Source: Candidatus Rifleibacteriota bacterium
Lineage (GTDB): Bacteria > UBP17 > UBA6191 > JACPRK01
Reading direction: 5' to 3'
DNA length: 12,130 nucleotides
Assembly (NCBI GenBank): GCA_016213865.1
Contig: JACQZL010000212.1
Location: 1 to 12,130 of the forward strand
Shown here: positions 6,922 to 12,130 of the stretch, in pieces
Position numbering within the stretch: the stretch's first letter is position 1
Layout: every line of letters begins with the position of its first letter
Notes under the pieces: model-generated
Database searches by the model: none
The model's input: the letters and a program-made list of their open reading frames with translations, nothing else
What the model was told of the DNA's origin: nothing
Made by a program: the position numbers and the translations under genes

Positions 6922-7680
6922 ATGGTCTCTCATCCCGTACTCGCGGCCCTGGTCCTCTTCATGGTGAGCGGGATCTGCCACGCTTCGGAGACGCGGCTCG
7001 TGGCCGTCTCTCCGGACTCGGAGGTCCGGTTCTCGACCGAGAAGAAGTGGAGACCCGCCGAGGAAGGCATGACCCTGCAAGCAGGCGATCTGCTCTCGAC
7101 CGGCTACCGTGCGATGGCCGTGCTGCAGTTCGACGGTCCGGCTTTCGTGCTGCTCCAGCCGATGACCCAACTGGCCATCGAGGAGCACGTCCGGGACAAG
7201 AGGCACGTGAGCACGCGGCTCTTCCTGAGGCTCGGCGCGGTCCGGGCGAAGGTGAAGAAGAAGTCGGGGACGCACCAGGAGTTCGTGGTCGCCACTCCCA
7301 CGGGCCGGACCTGCGTGGAGGCCGGCGAGCAGCTCGTCTCGTACGCCGAGGAGTTCGGCACGCGGGTCCAGGTGCTGTCGGGCAGGGGAGAGGCGCGGGC
7401 CTCGCGCGACGGAGTGGTGGAGCTGGCATGTCGAGAGGCGGCAGAGCTGCGCCGGGGCCTGGCCCGCACTCCGGCCGAAGTCTACCGAGAGAAGGCCGCG
7501 CCTGACTTCCTCCCTCGCGGGAGCGACGTCGCCGAGAGGGATGCAGCCCGCGACTTCAACGTGTTGGCGACGAGGCCCCTCTCCGATCCGACGACCGTGA
7601 ACACCCTGAGCGAGCAGGCGTCGCTCAGCTCGGCAGAAGCCACGCTCGTGTTCCGCTACGAGGTCCTGGCGGGCCAGTGA
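6922..7680 (+). CDS. Secreted FecR-domain protein
   Basis: A 252-residue exported protein. Residues 1-21 form a signal peptide with a likely cleavage after CHA. The preceding Cys19 does not fit a lipobox. Residues about 50-170 match the FecR beta fold: GDLLSTGYRAMAVLQF (55-70), then FVLLQPMTQLAIEE, LFLRLGAVRAKVKKKSG (100-116), a TPTGRTCVEAGEQ segment (125-137) and VQVLSGRGEA (149-158). The C-terminal 80 residues are charged and lack a recognised domain. There is no cytoplasmic anti-sigma region, no transmembrane helix after the signal, and no sigma factor or TonB receptor gene nearby. It is therefore unlikely to be an iron-signalling FecR. It more likely acts as a periplasmic scaffold or ligand-binding protein. 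It is the first gene of a tight set with the beta-helix lipoprotein and the barrel. Confidence 0.8.
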   Translation: MVSHPVLAALVLFMVSGICHASETRLVAVSPDSEVRFSTEKKWRPAEEGMTLQAGDLLSTGYRAMAVLQFDGPAFVLLQPMTQLAIEEHVRDKRHVSTRLFLRLGAVRAKVKKKSGTHQEFVVATPTGRTCVEAGEQLVSYAEEFGTRVQVLSGRGEARASRDGVVELACREAAELRRGLARTPAEVYREKAAPDFLPRGSDVAERDAARDFNVLATRPLSDPTTVNTLSEQASLSSAEATLVFRYEVLAGQ

Positions 7681-7696
7681 GCCCCCGACCGGAGCA

Positions 7697-9436
7697 ATGA
7701 TGACCATGGCGGACAACGTCTTCCTACTGAGCGAGAAGCTGTTGCACTGGCTGGCGTTCGCCCTGATCGCGTCGGCAGCGGTGCTGATGGGGTCGGGCTG
7801 TACCGGCCTGGAAGCCGAGAACGGCGACCGCATCCCGGTCTTCGCGACAGACCGCACGCTGCGCCTCAAACTGGTGCAGCCGCAGCAGGGCCTGGCTGGC
7901 GCGAGCAGCCTGGCTGCCGGGACCAGCGAGCAGTTCGTGGCGACGGCGGCCAACGCCGCCGACATCACCAGGCTGGTCGTCAAGGTGTACAAGGGCGAGA
8001 CCGTGGCAACCGGGGTCCTTCGAGAGAGCACGACCAAGCTGCCCCCCTTCTCGGGGACGCTCTTCCTGCGGGCCATCAGCCCAGGCAGAAAGCTGGTCAC
8101 CGTGGATGCGTTCTCGGCCACCGGATTCGTGCTCTTCTCGGGCGAGCAGCTCGTGAACTTCGCTCCGGGCGCGTCCAAGTTCGTGGAGTTCCTCCTGATC
8201 TCGGCTCCGCCGGCTTCGCCCACCGAGTTCGTCGGCGGGACTGTCGACCGCGACGTGCGGCTTGCCGCCACGGCGAGCCCGTACAGGATCTCGACTCCGA
8301 TCGTGATCACGACGGCGGGGAGTCTGGTGATCGAGGGAGGGACGGACGTCCAGTTCCTGACCCCCGTCTCCACGACGCCCGACATCCTGGTGCACGGGCG
8401 CTTGCTGGTCGGTTCGGGAAACCGGGCCGCCATCCTGAGACGAGGGTCCGGCCGAACGCTGGGGACCCGCATCCGGTTCGAGAGCTGCTCGGGCAGTGCG
8501 GTCGTCAGCGCCATCATCTCGGGCACGGACGGCCCCGCGATCGAGGTCTCGGCGGCCGCGGTCTCGATCGCGACCTGCGCTTTCGTCGACGTCGGCATGG
8601 GGGTCGTGGCGAGCAACGCAACCCCCACCATCCGCGGGTGCAACTTCACCGGCGGCCCCGTTGGCCCCGGCGGCATCCGGCTCTCGCGCTCGACCGCCAG
8701 AGTCGAGTCGAACCACTTCACTGACACGTCGACCGCGATCGCCTCCACCGATTCAGCCGTGATGGTGCTCTCCAACGTGGTCACGGCCCGCACGCGGGCG
8801 GTCCTCGAGGGCATCCGCGTCGAGCGCTCGGCGGCCACCGTCGCCCAGAACCGGCTGACGGGGACGACGGCGACTTACGACGCCGGCACGACCCGATTGC
8901 TCGCGGGGTTGGACCAGGGGATCGCCGTCGTCGACAGCGTCTCGGGTTCTGCGGCCACGACCGGCCGCGTGCTGATCGAGCGCAACACCATCGAGAACGC
9001 GGCGACTGCCGCCGTGACGGTCCTCGCGAGCGATCCCGTCATTCAGCTCAACCGCCTGTTGAACGGCAAGGGGAGCACCCAGGGAGGCTCGATGGGCATC
9101 GCGGTCAACCGAGTGTTATCTCTGTTTCCGAAGCAACCGCTGATCCTGTCCAACGACATCATGGGAAACAGCGGTCCGGCCGTGGCGTACCTGACCGATC
9201 CTCGCCTCGAGCCGGCCGGAGGGGGCGTGATGGGGAACCCGGGCCGCGACGGCAACTTCGTGCAGGGAAACAACGTGTTGAACCTGGGACTCGTCCCGGG
9301 CATCGATACCACCGTGAGCGGGGTCGTGGACGGCGTCTTCGGTACGCGGACCCTGCAGGTGTTCAGCGTGGACGCCGTCGTGTCCGCGACCTCCACGATC
9401 ATCACCGCCGCCGGCGCCCCGGCGACCGTCAGGTAG
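7697..9436 (+). CDS. Right-handed beta-helix lipoprotein
   Basis: A protein of up to 579 residues, probably a lipoprotein. A hydrophobic stretch (about 17-34) ends in LMGSGC, with C35 fitting the general lipobox rule. Residues about 55-170 look like an all-beta, Ig-like domain. From about 188 comes the SPYRIST...GSLVIEGGTDVQFL pattern that commonly opens right-handed parallel beta-helices. It is followed by repeated Asn/Thr/Val-rich rungs (about 260-500: GCNFTGG, ESNHFTDTSTAI, AQNRLTGT, IERNTIENAATAAV). Such folds bind, cleave or epimerise polysaccharides, but I cannot identify catalytic residues. Three ATGs (7697, 7700, 7706) lie close together. GGAG at 7691-7694 is best spaced for 7700 or 7706, so the true protein may be one or three residues shorter. 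It lies 16-25 bp after the FecR-like gene and 11 bp before the barrel gene. Confidence 0.82.
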   Translation: MMTMADNVFLLSEKLLHWLAFALIASAAVLMGSGCTGLEAENGDRIPVFATDRTLRLKLVQPQQGLAGASSLAAGTSEQFVATAANAADITRLVVKVYKGETVATGVLRESTTKLPPFSGTLFLRAISPGRKLVTVDAFSATGFVLFSGEQLVNFAPGASKFVEFLLISAPPASPTEFVGGTVDRDVRLAATASPYRISTPIVITTAGSLVIEGGTDVQFLTPVSTTPDILVHGRLLVGSGNRAAILRRGSGRTLGTRIRFESCSGSAVVSAIISGTDGPAIEVSAAAVSIATCAFVDVGMGVVASNATPTIRGCNFTGGPVGPGGIRLSRSTARVESNHFTDTSTAIASTDSAVMVLSNVVTARTRAVLEGIRVERSAATVAQNRLTGTTATYDAGTTRLLAGLDQGIAVVDSVSGSAATTGRVLIERNTIENAATAAVTVLASDPVIQLNRLLNGKGSTQGGSMGIAVNRVLSLFPKQPLILSNDIMGNSGPAVAYLTDPRLEPAGGGVMGNPGRDGNFVQGNNVLNLGLVPGIDTTVSGVVDGVFGTRTLQVFSVDAVVSATSTIITAAGAPATVR

Positions 9437-9447
9437 AGGTGACAACG

Positions 9448-10869
9448 ATGTTCGAGACGGTTCGCAACCTCACGAAGACGGCCCGCTGGTTCCTGGTGGC
9501 CGGACTGGGCCTGCTGATCGGCGCGTCCGGGCGCCCCGCGGAAGCCGTGCGCCTCAACGAGACGGTCCGCCGGGTCGACGAGGTCCTCACGACCCGGGAC
9601 GTCCTCGGCGAGTGGAAGAAGCCCGCCACGGCCGATCGCCTCGACTGCGAGTTCGGCGGGTGGTCGGGGATAACGATGGCGTCCTTCTCGGACGACGACA
9701 ACTCGCGGACTGCGCCCGACCCCATCGATTCGCTCCTGCTGCAGGACCTGCGGGTGTGGACCCGGGTCTGGCTCCGCAACGGGATGACCGCCTACCTGCG
9801 GCTTCGCGAGATCGGGTACAGTTTCGGGACCGCCACCGGGCTGAACGACCCGGATCTGCCCTCGGAGGGCGTCGACCTCGACCTGGGCTATCTCGATGCG
9901 CCCGCCTGGGGCGGCAACTGGCGTCTGGGCCGCCAGTACGTCCGCTACGGATCAGGGCTGGTCCTGGCCAACGTCGTGGACGGCGCCCGCTTCACCGGTC
10001 AGCGCGGCAGCTTCGGCTACGGGGTGATGCTGGTTCGCAACAAGCCTCGCGAGCTGGACCTCGACTCGAACATCACCGCCCCCCGCCGCTTCTTCGAGGG
10101 CGTCGACTTCGACTACCTGCGACGGGACCAGCACCGCGTCTTCGGTTACCTGCTGGCCGAGCGCGACAAGAGCCCCCAGCCGGCCGGGATCACGGTCGCG
10201 ACCCAGGGGTTTCACTACGACGCCAACTACCTCGGGGCCGGCGCGCGAGGACCCCTCTCGCACCTGGCCGACTACCACCTGGAAGGCATCTTCGAAACGG
10301 GGAGCAGCTACGCGATCGGTGCTTCGGGCAAGGATGCGGGGGACATCCGGGCTTTCGCAGGGTTGGCGCGCGTCACCCACCAACAGGACCGGCCGATGCA
10401 CCCCGTCTACTCGGCCGAGTACGCCTTCGGCTCCGGTGACGCGGGACGCCAGCCCGGCATCAGTACCGTGACCCTCGGCCCGGTGGGCGCCACCGATCGC
10501 AACTTCCTCGGCTTCGGCCGCTACGACGGAGGGATCGCCCTCAACCCGCGCCTCTCCAACCTGCACGTTCTGAGGTTCGGGGCTTCCGCGCGTCCGTGGG
10601 ACGACGCCCACGGGTTCGAGGACTTGATCCTGGGCGGAACGCTGTCGTTCTACCGAAAAGCCGACGCCGCGGGCAACCTCAGCGACCCGCAAGCCGTGCC
10701 CGGCAGTGGCGACGTCGGCTCCGGCACCGACCTCTACCTGGGCTGGAAGATCTACTCGGACTTGACGTGGATGGTCCAGTACGGCCACTTCTCCCCGGGT
10801 GACACCTATCCGGTCGGGGCGACGGACGAGACCGACGTGCTCTTCTCGAACCTGACCTGGAGCTTCTGA
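9448..10869 (+). CDS. Outer-membrane beta-barrel, alginate-export-like
   Basis: A 473-residue predicted outer-membrane protein. It has a signal peptide with a cleavage site after AEA (about residue 33) and many alternating amphipathic strands. It ends in an aromatic terminal residue (NLTWSF), as expected for BAM-inserted barrels. Segments such as RVWTRVWLRNGMTAYLRLRE and WRLGRQYVRYGSGLVLANVV resemble the alginate-export (AlgE-like, PF13372) family, whose members form polysaccharide-export pores. The ATG at 9448 is preferred over the GTG at 9439 because GAGG (9436-9439) sits 8 nt before it and would be part of the coding region of the longer form. It follows the beta-helix stop by 11 bp. A role as the export channel of the cassette is inference; another porin-like function is possible. 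Confidence 0.78.
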   Translation: MFETVRNLTKTARWFLVAGLGLLIGASGRPAEAVRLNETVRRVDEVLTTRDVLGEWKKPATADRLDCEFGGWSGITMASFSDDDNSRTAPDPIDSLLLQDLRVWTRVWLRNGMTAYLRLREIGYSFGTATGLNDPDLPSEGVDLDLGYLDAPAWGGNWRLGRQYVRYGSGLVLANVVDGARFTGQRGSFGYGVMLVRNKPRELDLDSNITAPRRFFEGVDFDYLRRDQHRVFGYLLAERDKSPQPAGITVATQGFHYDANYLGAGARGPLSHLADYHLEGIFETGSSYAIGASGKDAGDIRAFAGLARVTHQQDRPMHPVYSAEYAFGSGDAGRQPGISTVTLGPVGATDRNFLGFGRYDGGIALNPRLSNLHVLRFGASARPWDDAHGFEDLILGGTLSFYRKADAAGNLSDPQAVPGSGDVGSGTDLYLGWKIYSDLTWMVQYGHFSPGDTYPVGATDETDVLFSNLTWSF

Positions 10870-10883
10870 GCTGCTCTTTGCGG

Positions 10884-10921
10884 CCGCGCGAGGAGCGCGG
10901 GGCCCGCCGACGGCCGGCGGG
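10884..10921 (+). terminator. Two tandem GC-rich hairpins after the barrel gene (possible terminator without a U tract)
   Basis: CCGCGC-gagga-GCGCGG (10884-10900) is followed two bases later by CCCGCCG-acggc-CGGCGGG (10903-10921). The first starts 15 bp after the barrel stop. The stems are perfect, with 5-nt loops. No run of T follows, so a classical intrinsic terminator is not shown. Termination or 3'-end protection of the cassette mRNA is plausible. Confidence 0.35.
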
Positions 10922-11034
10922 TGGGGTCGCGGTCGGCAACGGGAGGAGGTGGCTCAGGTCCGGCATGTCGGCGGGCTGCCGAGGGGACTTGACCCCCAGG
11001 CCTTGGCGATGCCCAGCAGCGCGAGCTCGCGGCC

Positions 11035-11056
11035 GGGGCCGCCGGCAGGCGGCCCT
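11035..11056 (+). other. Strong hairpin between the barrel and the five-helix membrane protein
   Basis: GGGCCGCC (11036-11043) and GGCGGCCC (11048-11055) form an 8-bp perfect stem around a GGCA loop, with one more G-U pair outside. It ends directly before the ATG at 11058, which would hinder initiation there and favours the later ATG at 11121. Apart from this and the tandem hairpins, I see no further feature in 10870-11120. Confidence 0.35.
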
Positions 11057-11120
11057 AATGTCCGCGGCCAATCCGCTCGATGACGAAGAGAGGAGACGAC
11101 CCGGGAGGGATCTCGAACCG

Positions 11121-11768
11121 ATGAGCGCATACGCACAGAACATGGTCATTCAGGGCCGGCGCAAGGACGCCGAGCCTGTCAAGCCCGCCGCGGCCTTCGT
11201 GGGCCGCGCAGTCCTGGGTCTCTGCATTGGGACCAGTGTGGCCTTCTACGGCAGACTGGCCATTGTGAGCACGGCACCCCCGGCGGTCCTCCAGCAGTTC
11301 CACTCGGTGGCGATGATGGCCGCCGCCCTCAGCTTGATGATCGTCGGGTTCTTGAAAGTCCAGATGGTCGGCGTGGTGGGCAAACCCCACCGGGTGAAGC
11401 TCAACGGCCAGCGGCAGGAGGTCTTCGTTCGCAGGCGCCCCGAAGTGCTCTCGTGGATCGCCCGCCGGTGGCTCGTGTTCGCCGTCTGCCTCATCGCCGC
11501 CCTGGGGCTGCTGGCCCTCGGATTGAACTACTACCATGTGCCCCTTCCGGTCGAGCCCGTGCAGAAGGCCCTGGACCAGGTCACGCGGATGAGCCAGGAC
11601 GTCCTGCTCCTGCTCCTGGCGCTGATCCTGGGGACCGCCACGCTGCTCCTATCCGAGACGACTCTGCGGATGACCGCCAAGGCCGGTCTGCAACACCAGG
11701 CCGCCTGGATCTACCTTCCGGCTATCGTCTCGATGGCAGGGCTGCTGACCTACCTGGCCGGGCGATAG
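11121..11768 (+). CDS. Hypothetical five-helix membrane protein
   Basis: A 215-residue integral membrane protein I do not recognise. Helices are predicted near residues 26-50, 61-84, 117-136, 159-178 and 195-213. A basic loop (88-116, with KPHRVKLNGQRQEVFVRRRP) between helices 2 and 3 is probably cytoplasmic. The frame is open from 10878. Possible starts are TTG 10878, ATG 11058 (no ribosome binding site and a hairpin directly before it) and ATG 11121 (GGGAGGGA at 11103-11110, 10 nt upstream). I chose 11121. If 11058 is used, a charged 21-residue N-terminal extension is added. It is 251 bp from the barrel gene and separated from it by hairpins, so it is probably a separate transcription unit. 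No functional motif is visible. Confidence 0.65.
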   Translation: MSAYAQNMVIQGRRKDAEPVKPAAAFVGRAVLGLCIGTSVAFYGRLAIVSTAPPAVLQQFHSVAMMAAALSLMIVGFLKVQMVGVVGKPHRVKLNGQRQEVFVRRRPEVLSWIARRWLVFAVCLIAALGLLALGLNYYHVPLPVEPVQKALDQVTRMSQDVLLLLLALILGTATLLLSETTLRMTAKAGLQHQAAWIYLPAIVSMAGLLTYLAGR

Positions 11769-11786
11769 TTCGACTGCACCCCCTTG

Positions 11787-12089
11787 TTATAGGGCCGTCT
11801 TCTCGTCGCCCCACGCCTCACTCTGGAACCTCTTGTACAACCTCCGGATGCTCGCCGCAAGCTCCTCGAACTCGGTGCGCCACTTCGGCTCTCGTCCGGT
11901 GACCATCCCTACGCGGATGGTCACGGGTCCGCACACGAGTGCGAAGGGCATCCCGTAGCGGGGGACATCCTGGCGGCCGACCCTCGCCAACACCATCGTC
12001 AGTTCATGGCCGGAGAGCGTATCGGGGCCAATCACGTCGCAGTAGCTCAGGACGTCGTTTCCCCCTGGTTCGATGGGTAGGTGTGGCAC
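11787..12089 (-). CDS. Small hypothetical protein
   Basis: A possible 100-residue soluble protein starting at GTG 12089, convergent with the membrane protein gene and 18 bp from its stop. The sequence looks protein-like: hydrophobic strands in the middle (MPFALVCGPVTIRVGMV, 47-63) and a charged helix at the end (FEELAASIRRLYKRFQ, 74-89). I recognise no family. The start is weak. There is no ATG, and AGGAG lies 16 nt upstream, too far to be ideal. A stop at 12114-12116 limits any longer form to about eight more codons. Base composition appears less GC-rich than the neighbours. It could be a real small gene, a decayed remnant, or a chance frame. Confidence 0.45.
   Translation of the reverse strand: MPHLPIEPGGNDVLSYCDVIGPDTLSGHELTMVLARVGRQDVPRYGMPFALVCGPVTIRVGMVTGREPKWRTEFEELAASIRRLYKRFQSEAWGDEKTAL
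11899..11924. repeat. Perfect 10-bp inverted repeat with 6-bp spacer
   Basis: GTGACCATCC (11899-11908) and GGATGGTCAC (11915-11924) are exact reverse complements around CTACGC. The repeat lies inside the putative minus-strand small gene, where it encodes the PVTIRVGMVTG segment. It could form a strong hairpin in RNA from either strand, or be a protein-binding dyad. Confidence 0.5.
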
Positions 12090-12130
12090 CTCTCGAGCCT
12101 CAGAACTCCTGACCTACCCCTGTGTAATAC

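Noticed and set aside
6922..7680. FecR-type iron signalling (sigma factor / FecR / TonB receptor) system
   Set aside because: The protein has a cleavable signal peptide and no cytoplasmic anti-sigma part, and neither a sigma factor nor a TonB-dependent receptor is nearby.
6832..8838. A 668-codon minus-strand frame, the longest in the window
   Set aside because: It spans two genes with good starts on the plus strand. Its translation changes character midway, matching first one gene's antisense and then the other's. It has no signal, fold or motif.
10989..10994. TTGACC, a near-perfect -35 box upstream of the five-helix membrane protein
   Set aside because: No -10-like sequence is found 15-19 bp downstream; the region there is GC-rich.

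Overview
The window is GC-rich bacterial DNA from a Gram-negative (double-membrane) organism. Three things support this: an LPS-type heptose pathway, a predicted outer-membrane beta-barrel, and secreted or lipoprotein envelope proteins. Base composition and gene content would fit groups such as Planctomycetota, Acidobacteriota or similar environmental lineages, but I cannot assign a phylum from this sequence alone. No RNA genes, CRISPR arrays, insertion sequences or origin are visible.

Left part (1-3966, minus strand): a four-gene operon reading leftwards. It encodes a GldA-like ABC ATPase, a GldF-like ABC-2 permease, a GldG-like auxiliary protein and a DUF4340 protein that is cut by the window edge. 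Spacings are 18 bp, 15 bp and a 4-bp ATGA overlap. The operon has a convincing sigma70-type promoter (perfect TTGACA, 17-bp spacer, extended -10) at 4187-4215, followed by a leader of about 210 nt that can form hairpins. This transporter family is named for gliding motility but is widespread in non-gliders, so the substrate is unknown.

Divergent region (3967-4423): it holds the leftward promoter and leader, a 16-bp GC palindrome, and a rightward promoter whose -10 box ends only 8 bp before the obligatory GTG start of the next gene. The first rightward gene may therefore be translated from a leaderless mRNA.

Middle (4424-6746, plus strand): three translationally coupled genes joined by two 4-bp overlaps. 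They are a fused heptose-bisphosphate phosphatase plus sedoheptulose-7-phosphate isomerase (GmhB-GmhA), a stand-alone heptose-phosphate nucleotidyltransferase (RfaE domain II / HldC type), and an unrecognised protein with a membrane helix at each end. Together the first two supply three of the five activities for ADP-heptose. The kinase and the epimerase are not in the window.

Right-middle (6922-10869, plus strand): a compact three-gene envelope cassette. It encodes a secreted FecR-fold protein, a right-handed beta-helix lipoprotein and an alginate-export-like outer-membrane barrel. Spacings of about 19 and 11 bp suggest one transcript. A role in surface or exported polysaccharide is an inference from the protein folds.

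Right end (11121-12089): a five-helix membrane protein of unknown function on the plus strand, then a convergent small hypothetical ORF on the minus strand containing a perfect 10-bp inverted repeat. The last 41 bases hold no feature I can support.
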